Assembly (NCBI RefSeq): GCF_000373985.1 | Contig: NZ_KB893062.1 | Location: 187 to 53,601 of the forward strand | Length of the DNA stretch: 53,415 nt | Source: Desulfobacter curvatus DSM 3379 | GTDB lineage: Bacteria > Desulfobacterota > Desulfobacteria > Desulfobacterales > Desulfobacteraceae | Reading direction: 5' to 3' | In this document: positions 1 through 7,527 of the stretch, in pieces | How the letters are laid out: each line of letters begins with the position of its first letter | Position numbering within the stretch: the stretch's first letter is position 1 | Notes under the pieces: model-generated | Seen by the model: the letters and a program-made list of their open reading frames with translations, nothing else | Databases searched by the model: none | Told to the model about the DNA's origin: nothing | Program-made: the position numbers and the translations under genes

Positions 1-38
1 GATTATACTATATGAAATTGATGAAAGTATCAAGTCAT

Positions 39-1326
39 ATGACCGGAACTATAGATATTTTAAAAGAACGTGGTTTTATCGACAACCAAACTCATGAGGA
101 AGAATTGGAAGGTTACCTGACAAAGGAAAACAGGCATTGCTATATAGGCTTTGACCCCACTGCCGACAGCCTTCACGTGGGGCATCTGGTTCCAATCATG
201 TCCCTTGCGCATATGCAGCGGAATGGGCACATCCCAATAGCCCTTGTCGGAGGGGATACAGGCCGTATAGGTGATCCTATCGGAAAAAATGAGATGCGGC
301 AGATGATGACTTTAGATACCATTGAAAAAAACGTTCAAAGTATCAAAAAACAACTGTCGAGATTTCTTGATTTTGACGAAGGTAAGGCCATTCTGGCAAA
401 TAATGCCGATTGGCTTGCATCTCTTGAATATATTCCCTTTCTCAGGGATATTGGTCGGCATTTCAGTATAAATAAAATGATCAAAGCAGAAAGCTATCGC
501 CACAGAATTGAATCCGAAGGTGGATTAAGTTTCATTGAGTTTAATTACATGCTGTTGCAGGCATTCGATTTTTAACACTTTTTGACGGGCATAACTGCAT
601 GCTTCAAATGGGGGGAAGTGATCAATGGGGAAATATACTTGCAGGTGTTGAACTGATTCGCAAAAGCAGACAAAAAACGGCATTTGGTATCACCTACAAA
701 TTGATTACCAAAAGTGACGGGAGCAAAATGGGAAAAACTGCTGGTAATGCTGTCTGGCTTGATCCTAAAAAAACATCGTCCTATGAATACTACCAATTTT
801 GGATGAGTACAGATGACAGGGATGTGGAGCGTTTTCTATCACTTTTTACTTTTCTCCCTATGCCGGAAATCAAGCAGGTCAACAAATTGATTGATGCCGA
901 ATTAAATCAGGAAAAGAAATCCTGGCGTTTGAGAGCACTTGTCTGGCCCACGGCAGGGAAGCTGCCGTAAAAGCTCAAGCCTCTTCTTCTGCTGTTTTTG
1001 GGAATCGTATCATTTCTGAAAAGATTCTGCCTTCATCCAGCATCCCCAGGGAAAACAGCAATAAAAGCTCAATTGCACTACCTACAACCTGTGTGCCCTT
1101 CAAAAAGTTTGCGAAGGGAATTCCAGCCTATGAACTTTTCTTCCACACCGGGCTTACCAAATCTGGTGGGGAGGCAAGACGCCTGATTAATCAGGGTGGA
1201 GCATATATTAATGGAGAGACGATTGCAGCCTTTGATGTATTAGTTACTTCCGACCATCTTAAAGATGGAGAAATTATTTTAAGGGCAGGCAAAAAAAGGT
1301 TCCATAGAATTCAGATAGAAAAATAA
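39..1326 (+). pseudogene. tyrS: Tyrosyl-tRNA synthetase, broken by two one-base frameshifts
   Basis: This gene would charge tRNA-Tyr with tyrosine in the cytoplasm. The class I HIGH motif appears as HVGH, followed by GGDTGRIGDP and GGSDQWGN, and the KMSKS loop appears as KMGKT. An S4 RNA-binding domain follows at the C terminus (GEARRLINQGGAYING). The reading frame changes twice. At 569-573 a run of five T leads straight into TAA, and adding one T restores AFDFLTLFDGHNC. Near 914-918 a run of four A needs one more A to restore EILAFESTCLAHGREAA. With both repaired the gene encodes about 429 residues, normal for bacterial TyrS. The start at 39 is chosen because family alignment begins around MTGTIDILKERGF; an upstream ATG at 12 is less likely. 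As tyrS is normally essential, either these are sequencing errors or another copy exists. Confidence 0.9.
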
Positions 1327-1484
1327 TAACGCCAGAAACAGAAAGGATCAGTCCTCAAAAAAGCGCTGACTTAAGCTGGGTGAAAGATTGAGGGCCAGGA
1401 TGTTTCCGTGCACCTGCGTGGTCTTCACCCGAGCACCCTGAGGGGAAAAAATGAAAAAACTGGGAATCCCATACGGAAAAACAG

Positions 1485-1694
1485 CTATCGGACTCTGCGG
1501 CGGTGCCCATTTACCATGATGCCGGCATAACACATCAGGCCGGTGCTGATGGGGCTAAACGGGCATAATGCCCGGTAACCCAGCACGGATATATCCCGGG
1601 CATATGGCCAGGGCATCAGGGTCAGCCCGGCCAGGATGAAACAGGCCAAGGTGGCAACCTTCAATAATAGCGGATCCATTTTATATTTTTCCAC
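1485..1694 (-). CDS. Small hydrophobic protein of unknown function
   Basis: A 69-residue frame starts at a GTG preceded by a good Shine-Dalgarno sequence (AAAGGAG, about 8 bases upstream). A hydrophobic segment covers roughly residues 8-26, and a conserved-looking stretch follows (MPWPYARDISVLGYRALC). No family is recognised. It lies directly downstream of the decayed glutathione peroxidase on the same strand. A second minus frame at 1348-1533 overlaps its end and reads like protein (FPYGIPSFFIFSPQG), so the true C terminus may lie beyond another frameshift; that is inference only. Confidence 0.4.
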   Translation of the reverse strand: MEKYKMDPLLLKVATLACFILAGLTLMPWPYARDISVLGYRALCPFSPISTGLMCYAGIMVNGHRRRVR

Positions 1695-1716
1695 GATATA
1701 CTCCTTTCATAAACGG

Positions 1717-1981
1717 TCAAGACCTGCACCTCGGATTCCCTTCTGAAATGGACTTTTCATCCCCGGGCTCCTGGCGGCCAAACTGGTTGCACGGAAATCC
1801 CAGGATGATCAGGCCGTTGTCCTTATATTCCCGGTAGAGCGATTCCAGCGGTCAGGCCGCATTTACTGGCTGTATTAACCACAAGCCCCGCTTTTCCCCG
1901 GTAAACATCCATACTGACCGCTTTGCCCTACAGGCTGTCAGCCGAAAAAGCATAGAAGTCTTTATTTATTTTAAATTCCAT
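1717..1981 (-). pseudogene. Glutathione peroxidase remnant
   Basis: The minus strand translates to clear glutathione peroxidase blocks: MEFKINKDFYAFSADSL, then GKAVSMDVYRGKAGLVVN, the catalytic-cysteine motif NTASKCGLT, and LGFPCNQFGRQEPGDEKS. An amber codon at 1928-1930 interrupts the first block. Around 1841-1851 a deletion removes about five residues (normally PQYEG or similar) and shifts the frame. The reading then ends at 1717, well short of the usual roughly 160 residues. The active-site residue is cysteine, not selenocysteine. Three separate lesions make this a decayed gene, not a base-call problem. It used to encode a thiol-dependent peroxidase. Confidence 0.8.
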
Positions 1982-2087
1982 CAGTTAGACGTTTTTATGA
2001 AGTGGTCCGGGGACGCAGGCATAAAGCATTGCCCCCCCCCCCGGATGTTTTCTTTATATTGTCAGGGGCACCCCTTATTGGTCCGAG

Positions 2088-2459
2088 TCACGCGTCTTTT
2101 GTCCCGGAAACTTTTTGGGGATCTGCCCATTGCGTAATATTGTTGCCGAAATGAACGTAAAGGCCGTCACTGTCATCCACCGGGATCCAGTATGAATCCA
2201 CAATGCCAAGGGTGTCATTGTGGACTACATCTCTTTGGGCTTTGCCTTGCTTGCGCATCACCGGGGCTTTGCACCCCTTGCACATCCGGCCTGTCCCGTT
2301 CAGGGAGAAGCAGTTGATGCCGGGTTCTATCCCAAGGTCCTGGGCCACTTTGTTCACGGCAACGATCTCATGTTTTTGGTTCAGCAGAAGGACCAATTCC
2401 GGATAGTTGCCCCACATCTGCCTAAAAGCGTGGATAACGTGTGTGTTCTGTTCTGCCAT
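2088..2459 (-). CDS. Small PAS-like protein with a cysteine motif
   Basis: This 123-residue protein carries one PAS-like fold: NYPELVLLLNQKHEIVAVNK resembles the start of a PAS sensor domain, and the end YVHFGNNITQW resembles the PAS terminal strand. Between them are Cys residues in the pattern C-x8-CKGCKAPV, similar to the C-x-N-C-P-V motif in the PAS domain of the histidine kinase at 17.1-18.3 kb. There is no output domain, so it may act as a stand-alone sensor or partner subunit. It is divergent from the AraC regulator at 2598, with about 140 bases between. Function is not established. Confidence 0.55.
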   Translation of the reverse strand: MAEQNTHVIHAFRQMWGNYPELVLLLNQKHEIVAVNKVAQDLGIEPGINCFSLNGTGRMCKGCKAPVMRKQGKAQRDVVHNDTLGIVDSYWIPVDDSDGLYVHFGNNITQWADPQKVSGTKDA

Positions 2460-2597
2460 TTTGATTCTCCATTACTTAAAAATTGATAAATTATCATTTC
2501 GGGTATATTATACCATATAATGAAAGCATGATAGCAGAATGGTTCTCTACAGTCTTTCATTATTGGCTACAATTATTATCGAATCGGGTAAATTATT

Positions 2598-3395
2598 ATG
2601 TACTGGAGCATGACACTGGATCTTAAGGAATCTTTAGGGTGGCATTCCCATGAAGTATATGAGTTGCTGTACTGCCGAAAAGGGCGGGGACATATCATTT
2701 TTGACAATCAGGATATTTCATTTCAAGGCGGCCGCTTCATTCTCATCCTGCCGGAAAGCAGGCATCGATTCCTTTTCGGACAGGATGAGTCGGCGGATTT
2801 AAAAATTCTGTGCCTTACGGCTGCGGATGCTGCCATTCATCTTTCCTCCTCATTATCAAACTGGCTCCAAAATATTAAAAAGACCCCGGCGGTTTTTTCC
2901 GACCATGAAGAAAACAGTGAGTTTTCAGCTCTTTTTGACAAGATCCCGGACGCTCTCGGGGAGACAGAAAAAAAGGACCTTGATATTATCTGGGGCAGAA
3001 TCGGTCTTATCCTGGCCATTCATTTCAAAAACCAGGGAGCAGGCGACATGGACAGCCAGGGACGTCATGGAGACACGGTGGATCGTATCTGCAACTGGAT
3101 AGACGACAATCTGACAGAACAACTCACCCTTGATATAATCGCATCCGAGTTCGGCATGTCCAGAAGCTTGCTTACCAGGGAATTTAGAAAATTCACAAGC
3201 ATCAGTATTGTTGAATATATGAACATGCGAAGGCTGCAGACGGCGGGTGCCATACTTTCGAAAACAGGGAAAAGCATTACGGAAGCCGCCTTGGAAAGCG
3301 GATTCTCAAGTATCGGGAACTTCTATCAAAAATTTAAAGCGTTATATGGTGTAACGCCGTCGGAATTTAAAAAACAGCTTGATCTTCAAAGATAG
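2598..3395 (+). CDS. AraC-family transcriptional regulator
   Basis: The N-terminal third looks like a cupin ligand-binding domain (GWHSHEVYELLYCRKGRG, ILPESRHRF). The C-terminal 100 residues form the double helix-turn-helix of the AraC family: LTLDIIASEFGMSRSLLTRE, then the signature ITEAALESGFSSIGNFYQKF and YGVTPSEFKK. At 265 residues it has normal family length. It starts at an ATG after AT-rich DNA and is transcribed away from the PAS-like gene, which makes that gene a plausible target. The ligand is unknown. Confidence 0.85.
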   Translation: MYWSMTLDLKESLGWHSHEVYELLYCRKGRGHIIFDNQDISFQGGRFILILPESRHRFLFGQDESADLKILCLTAADAAIHLSSSLSNWLQNIKKTPAVFSDHEENSEFSALFDKIPDALGETEKKDLDIIWGRIGLILAIHFKNQGAGDMDSQGRHGDTVDRICNWIDDNLTEQLTLDIIASEFGMSRSLLTREFRKFTSISIVEYMNMRRLQTAGAILSKTGKSITEAALESGFSSIGNFYQKFKALYGVTPSEFKKQLDLQR

Positions 3396-3637
3396 ATGGG
3401 TGCTTTCATATTTGGTAGAAATATTTGACCAGCCACCAATGGTATCAAACCAATCTCTATAAAGAGAGTACTATTATGTGTATCGCCCGGTTTTCAATTC
3501 CTAACGATTCGATTTTTCCTGGGGAGTTCAATGATGGTATAAAAGCGGACTGTCAATGATCTCAGAAAGGCGAGAAATGGCAGAATTAAGGCTCGGTACT
3601 CTTATTTCCCGGCCTGAATTATTCCGAGCCGTTACAG
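3396..3637. other. Intergenic stretch with a weak inverted repeat
   Basis: No credible gene was found. A 7 bp inverted repeat (GGCTCGG at about 3597 and CCGAGCC at about 3625) spans 20-odd bases and could form a hairpin after the AraC gene, but it has no T-tract. The stretch directly precedes the DUF4143 remnant and may contain more of its decayed DNA. Confidence 0.4.
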
Positions 3638-3853
3638 CTACTCAAAGCGGGTGTAAATGGGAATAAAAATTATATTATCTAAACGTTGTCTTTCAAATAC
3701 AATGGGCGACATCACATATCCGGTTTTAATATCCGGATGCTCCTGCATAAAAAGATGAAGACTTTTCAATTTTCCCTTAGGCCGCTTTTCACCTCTACGG
3801 GAAATATATTGCCATCATGGACGTATAAATAGTCGACTTCTGCAAAGCAAAAA
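3638..3853 (-). pseudogene. DUF4143-type ATPase, C-terminal remnant
   Basis: On the minus strand the translation gives AEVDYLYVHDGNIFPVEVKSG and, after a one-base shift, LKSLHLFMQEHPDIKTGYVM and FERQRLDNIIFIPIY, ending in a stop. This is the C-terminal nuclease-like region of AAA ATPases carrying DUF4143, where the pattern E-V-D-f-x-y and i-E-V-K is characteristic. The parent proteins are about 400 residues; here only about 70 remain, and the frame is broken near 3777, where one C appears to be missing. No N-terminal P-loop region is visible nearby. It is a relic, and the trxC terminator overlaps its edge. Confidence 0.65.
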
Positions 3854-3854
3854 T

Positions 3855-3889
3855 AAATCCCTTGACGGAATAAACCCGGCAAGGGATTT
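3855..3889 (-). terminator. Intrinsic terminator of trxC
   Basis: A 10 bp perfect stem (AAATCCCTTG with CAAGGGATTT) and a 15-base loop lies three bases after the trxC stop on the minus strand. It is followed by a T-rich run (ATTTATTTTT). This is a normal Rho-independent terminator layout. Confidence 0.7.
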
Positions 3890-3891
3890 GA

Positions 3892-4338
3892 TCAGATGAA
3901 TGATTTAATGCGGGCTTCCAAAGCCTCCTTAGGCAAAGCCCCTGTGACCTGATCGACCAGACGGCCGTCTTTCACGAAAAGCATGGTAGGAATGCTTTGA
4001 ATGCGGTATTTTGATCCGGTTCCCGGATTTTCGTCCACATTAACCTTGGCTATTTTAAGGCGCCCCTTATACGTTTTTGCCAGACTATCCATTATGGGCC
4101 CCACAGCCCGGCAGGGACCGCACCAGGGGGCCCAGCAATCCACCAGCACCGGCAGGGATGACTGCATGACCTCCCGGTCAAAATTGGCATCCGTAACGTT
4201 TACAGGGGCATCAAAAATTTCAAGCGGCAAGATTGTTCCGCACTTGCCGCACTTGGGGTTTTCCGAAATCCTGTTTTCAGGCACCCGGTTCTTTGCCCCG
4301 CATTTCGTACACCGAATAATCAATTGGTTCTCACCCAT
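3892..4338 (-). CDS. trxC: Thioredoxin 2 with N-terminal zinc ribbon
   Basis: This is a cytoplasmic thiol-disulfide reductase. Residues 10-40 hold a zinc ribbon with two Cys pairs (CTKCG and CGKCG). The thioredoxin fold follows, with the active site WAPWCGPCR and the cis-proline loop SIPTMLFVKDG. At 148 residues it matches TrxC (about 140), which distinguishes it from TrxA, which lacks the zinc ribbon. It stands alone, with its own terminator downstream and a large inverted repeat upstream. Confidence 0.93.
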   Translation of the reverse strand: MGENQLIIRCTKCGAKNRVPENRISENPKCGKCGTILPLEIFDAPVNVTDANFDREVMQSSLPVLVDCWAPWCGPCRAVGPIMDSLAKTYKGRLKIAKVNVDENPGTGSKYRIQSIPTMLFVKDGRLVDQVTGALPKEALEARIKSFI

Positions 4339-4407
4339 GTTTTTTATCCCTCTTTCTTGATGGTTTTATTCCAATTTCATAAAATTAAGATAATTTTCGA
4401 ATTAAAA

Positions 4408-4480
4408 CCTTCAAGGGCATGAAGGAGATGAAGCTTAATTTTTCGGTCTATATTCTTCATGCGCTTCATGTCCTTGATGG
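4408..4480. repeat. 26 bp imperfect inverted repeat between trxC and the thiamin operon
   Basis: The arms 4408-4433 and 4455-4480 are inverted copies matching at 21 of 26 positions, with a 21-base spacer. Each arm itself contains short direct repeats of the type CATGAAG. It lies downstream of the DUF364 gene and upstream of trxC, so it could act as a transcript end or RNA-stabilising hairpin for the thiamin operon. No T-tract follows. Confidence 0.6.
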
Positions 4481-4536
4481 TGAAATAAAATATCCAATAG
4501 GGCCCGGAAACATCCTGCCGGTCAGGGCAGGTCTCC

Positions 4537-5265
4537 TCAGTGCCCGCAACGGCAATAGCTTGAAAGTCCCAAAATCTTGGCCGGGGCACTGATGGTCACC
4601 CCGAAAAACACAGCAGGTTTGCCGGAATTTAAAAAAGTGGTAATGGTGCCGTTCACAATGGTGGACCCGGTGGCAAATATCATGTCACACCAGTCAAGGG
4701 CTTCCTCGAAGTTTTCCCCGGATTCTATGGGCACACCAAACTTTTCGGTGCCCACGTTGTCCGGGTCAAGATCCAGTACCCGCATCGTGTTCTGTTTGGC
4801 AAGATATTCCAAAAATCTGGGCTGAAGTCCGACCAGAAGAATCTTTTTCCCTGAAAACTGCGGTTGCTCAATCAGATTCTTGGCGCACTCCACCGGTTCC
4901 TGATCCTTGCAATGTATTGTTTTTTCACAAAGATCTAAGGATCTATAAACCGCATTAAGCCCTGCAATGAAAATAGCCCGGTCACTGGTCTTTGTGTGGT
5001 CCAATTCAAGCAGGCCATTTACAGACAAAGAGATATCCGTATACTCGTCTGTGAACGACTGCCCCACAGCCCCATCAAATGTTGCCGCCATCATCACCTC
5101 TTTGCCTTTGACAATGGGGTAGTCATCATGTTCCGGTGTACCGATGGCCTCTTCTACGGACAAAGGTTTGCACTTGATGTCAATTCTTTTGTCTGCCAGA
5201 TCGTGGCGGACGATTTCTGATTTTAAGGCCTCTTTTAGTTGAATGTAAATGTCGTCGATATTCAT
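4537..5265 (-). CDS. DUF364 / DUF4213 domain protein
   Basis: This 242-residue protein matches the family with an N-terminal DUF4213 part (residues about 10-95, with GAVGQSFTDEYTDISLSVNG) and a C-terminal DUF364 part (residues about 120-240, with GKKILLVGLQPRFLEYLA and FATGSTIVNGTITTFLNSG). The family has been proposed to bind or chelate metal-like ligands, but its reaction is not known. It is the last gene of the minus-strand thiamin operon, 22 bases after thiE. The location suggests a link to thiamin or thiazole handling; that is inference. Confidence 0.8.
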   Translation of the reverse strand: MNIDDIYIQLKEALKSEIVRHDLADKRIDIKCKPLSVEEAIGTPEHDDYPIVKGKEVMMAATFDGAVGQSFTDEYTDISLSVNGLLELDHTKTSDRAIFIAGLNAVYRSLDLCEKTIHCKDQEPVECAKNLIEQPQFSGKKILLVGLQPRFLEYLAKQNTMRVLDLDPDNVGTEKFGVPIESGENFEEALDWCDMIFATGSTIVNGTITTFLNSGKPAVFFGVTISAPAKILGLSSYCRCGH

Positions 5266-5287
5266 TTAATTTCCTTTATTCAATATA

Positions 5288-5989
5288 TTACCGCTTATGA
5301 CTGTTCCAGCTTTCAACCAGGTTTGCGGCTTCGTGCCCTGGGTCATCTGCCTCAGATATCGCAGATACAACAAAAAATCCGGCAACGCCTGTCCAGGCAA
5401 GCTCCGGTATGTCGGCAAGTTTGACGCCGCCGCCAACCACGACGGGAATTGAACTGAGTTGGGCAAGCGTTGTAATATCGTCAATGCTTCTTGTAATTCT
5501 TTTTCCGTCTATATCAAGTCCGCTGTCCGGCTTGGTCGTTGTTTCATGCAGGGGGCCTGCGCCAAAATAGTCGATCAGGCTGACATCGGCATTTTTTATG
5601 TATTCGAACAGTTCATGGGTTCTGGCGGACAAGCCCACAACAGCATCAGGACCTAAATATTCCCGGCAGACCTCCACAGGGATATCCGTTTGGCCCACAT
5701 GGATGCCGTCAACTTGTATTCCTTGTTTTTTTGCTGCCAGCGCCACGTCAAGGCGGTCATTCACCAACAGGGTCACAATGTCGGATTTGCCGGCTTGAGC
5801 GATGACCTCGGCCGCCTGACCGGTTAATTCAATCAATTCCCTTGCAGATGCCGTTTTTGACCGGACCTGCACGCATGTAAAACCGGCGTTCACGGCATCC
5901 CGGATAATGGGCGTCACAGGCCGGCCTTTGGTATTCTCCGGTCCCACCACAAAATATGCTGAAATATCCAGTTTACTTCTCATGCGCAT
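5288..5989 (-). CDS. thiE: Thiamine-phosphate synthase
   Basis: ThiE joins HMP pyrophosphate and thiazole phosphate to give thiamin phosphate. TIM-barrel motifs are visible: VQVRSKTASARELIE, LLVNDRLDVALAAK, DGIHVGQTDIPVE, VGLSARTHE, the phosphate-binding GPLHETTTKPD and the late VVVGGGV. About 231 residues is normal. The frame extends upstream to 6010, but the better starts are the ATGs at 5989 or 5983, just after AAGGGA. This gives a short overlap with the upstream gene and implies translational coupling. It forms an operon with thiM and the thiamin-binding protein. Confidence 0.9.
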   Translation of the reverse strand: MRMRSKLDISAYFVVGPENTKGRPVTPIIRDAVNAGFTCVQVRSKTASARELIELTGQAAEVIAQAGKSDIVTLLVNDRLDVALAAKKQGIQVDGIHVGQTDIPVEVCREYLGPDAVVGLSARTHELFEYIKNADVSLIDYFGAGPLHETTTKPDSGLDIDGKRITRSIDDITTLAQLSSIPVVVGGGVKLADIPELAWTGVAGFFVVSAISEADDPGHEAANLVESWNSHKR

Positions 5990-6290
5990 CCGTCCCTTGC
6001 AAAATACCATTCACCTTATCCACTTTGGACGTCATCATGTCCGTAAATCCAGGACGTACATCTGCCTTCAAAACAACCTCCGTACGAATGCCTTTTTCGG
6101 CCAGAACAAATGTTGCGTCCTTTACCACCTTCATCACGTCATCCCAAGGGCCTTCAATCTCCGTGAACATGGAATTGGTTCGATTTTTAAGACCTGATTC
6201 CCTGATGATTTTTATCACTTGCGCCACCTCATTGCTAAGCTCATCCCCGGTACCGCTGGGGGCTATGGCAACTGCAACCAATGTATTCAT
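5973..6290 (-). CDS. MTH1187-family thiamin-binding protein
   Basis: This 105-residue protein belongs to the MTH1187/YkoF-like family (DUF77): VAVAIAPSGTGDELSNEVAQ at the start, then MFTEIEGPWDDVMKVVKD, and RTEVVLKADVRPG. Family members bind thiamin or its HMP moiety and form small ferredoxin-like oligomers. It lies three bases after thiM and overlaps thiE, which agrees with a role in thiamin salvage or delivery. The exact role is not proven by sequence. Confidence 0.85.
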   Translation of the reverse strand: MNTLVAVAIAPSGTGDELSNEVAQVIKIIRESGLKNRTNSMFTEIEGPWDDVMKVVKDATFVLAEKGIRTEVVLKADVRPGFTDMMTSKVDKVNGILQGTDAHEK

Positions 6291-6293
6291 ATA

Positions 6294-7130
6294 TTAAACC
6301 TCCTCAATCTCAAATGGGTTATCTGCAATTTCCCTGGGTTTTGCTTTATACAGCTCATCCAGAAAGTGAACCTGAAAACTTGCCGGGGCATCTGTTTTTT
6401 CAGCTGCGCGGCAACCGGCCAGGTTGTAAACCGCCGAACCCGTCAACGCCGCGATAAACGCGGATGTTGCCGTTGCATAAACAGCCATGACGCCCCCTAA
6501 AGAACAGCCTGAGCCGGTGATTCTTTCCATAAAGTGCGAGCCGCCATAACAAATGGCTGCAACAGTTCCATCGGTAATCAAATCCTGCTTGCCCGAAACA
6601 GCCACAGCCCCGCCGGTCCATATAGCCAGTGCCACGGCGGCATCCTTGGCCGCACTTACCGGGTCCTGGGAATCCACACCCCGGACATTGGATGTTTTTG
6701 TACCCCCGGCCAGCCCCCATAACCCGGCCAGGGCAATAATTTCAGAGGCATTGCCACGGATGATACTGGGTTTACAGGGTTTAAAATCCAGCAACAGCCG
6801 GGTACGAAGCTCACCAATGCCGATGGCCACAGGATCCAAAACCCATGGTTTTCCACTGTGGTGCAGCGTTTTTGCCATGGCGGGCAACGTCTTTTCATAG
6901 ACCGGTGAGAGGGTGCCCACGTTTATGTAGGCGGCACCACCGGCCTGGGCCAGGAATTGGGCTTCATCCGGTAAATAAACCATGGCTGCCGAACCACCCA
7001 CGGCAAGTTGGGCATTGGCAACAAAATTGATGGTCACGGTGTTGGTAACTGATCCTGCCATGGGATTGGTCTGCTTTACGGTTTCAACGGCATGAATTAT
7101 TCGGGCTTGAATATCCTTTTTAAGACTCAT
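6294..7130 (-). CDS. thiM: Hydroxyethylthiazole kinase
   Basis: ThiM phosphorylates hydroxyethylthiazole so that it can be joined to HMP by ThiE. The ribokinase-like fold shows VTNTVTINFVANAQLAVGGS near the start, the substrate-site segment PWVLDPVAIG and IRGNASEI, and the catalytic ERITGSGCSLGG loop at about residues 205-216. A length of 278 residues is slightly above the usual 265-275. It is the first gene of a four-gene minus-strand operon. Its leader holds a likely TPP riboswitch, which should repress it when thiamin pyrophosphate is plentiful. Confidence 0.93.
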   Translation of the reverse strand: MSLKKDIQARIIHAVETVKQTNPMAGSVTNTVTINFVANAQLAVGGSAAMVYLPDEAQFLAQAGGAAYINVGTLSPVYEKTLPAMAKTLHHSGKPWVLDPVAIGIGELRTRLLLDFKPCKPSIIRGNASEIIALAGLWGLAGGTKTSNVRGVDSQDPVSAAKDAAVALAIWTGGAVAVSGKQDLITDGTVAAICYGGSHFMERITGSGCSLGGVMAVYATATSAFIAALTGSAVYNLAGCRAAEKTDAPASFQVHFLDELYKAKPREIADNPFEIEEV

Positions 7131-7140
7131 GTGATCATTA

Positions 7141-7209
7141 CTCCTTTTGCTGGTATTTCCCGGATCAAGTCCAATGGTATAATTTCAGCCCTGCGGTCTA
7201 TTCCGCGGT
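7141..7209 (-). promoter_or_regulatory. TPP (THI-box) riboswitch, somewhat degenerate
   Basis: Read on the minus strand, the leader carries GGGCTGAAATTATACC followed by GGACTTGATCCGGGAAATAC and CAGCAAAAGGAG. These align with the THI-box core (GGCUGAGA..UACC, GAACCUGAUCNGGNUAAUNC, CAGCGNAGGGA). The last part contains the GGAG ribosome-binding site ten bases before the thiM ATG, so ligand binding could hide it. A GCGG/CCGC hairpin precedes the core. Several consensus bases differ (CTGAAA instead of CTGAGA), so a covariance search is needed. Context before a thiamin operon supports it strongly. Confidence 0.7.
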
Positions 7210-7304
7210 TTATATGAAAGTATCAATAAGTTGCTAAATTACTTTCATGTTTTGTTGTGGGTTGAGCCTGGGTGCTTATAAACCAGGTCGGCCCATGGCC
7301 GTTA
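7210..7304 (-). repeat. Two-hairpin intergenic repeat, copy A
   Basis: On the minus strand it reads TAACGGCCATGGGCCGACC, a loop, then CACCCAGGCTCAACCCACAA, followed by a second hairpin with perfect arms ATGAAAGTA and TACTTTCAT. It ends in ATATAA, immediately before the TPP riboswitch. It belongs to the same family as the copies near 26.5, 27.5, 32.3, 37.7 and 46.6 kb. Confidence 0.8.
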
Positions 7305-7527
7305 GTCCGTTACCCACAGACAGGCACCCATTTATATTTCTGCATTTTTTAACTTTTTTTGTCTTTCCTGTCACTTCTTTTTCACATGTAAACATCTCCA
7401 GGATATAAACCGGGTATAAAATAATTTGCCAGGCAATTGATCTTCTGATCAGCCGAACAGCTTTGGTAAACACGACATGCGCCGAATAGTGTGGGAGGAT
7501 CTTAAGTGAAGAGGCGCCCTATCCGGA
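7305..7527. other. Intergenic DNA without a recognisable gene
   Basis: Between repeat copy A and the EamA gene I see no supported gene. A 65-codon minus frame at 7276-7473 runs through the repeat and has no family resemblance. The stretch probably holds the promoter of the thiamin operon, since everything downstream on the minus strand belongs to it. Confidence 0.4.

Noticed and set aside
566..580. Programmed -1 frameshift in tyrS at the T-run before TAA
   Set aside because: A -1 slip on TTT could restore the frame, but tyrS is not known to use frameshifting and a second break of the same kind occurs at 914-918. An indel is simpler.
4377..4589. 70-codon minus-strand frame overlapping the DUF364 gene
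   Set aside because: It is a shadow of the DUF364 gene end and the inverted repeat; the translation has no protein-like conservation.
7276..7473. 65-codon minus-strand open frame
   Set aside because: It runs through repeat copy A, lacks a ribosome site and shows no family resemblance.
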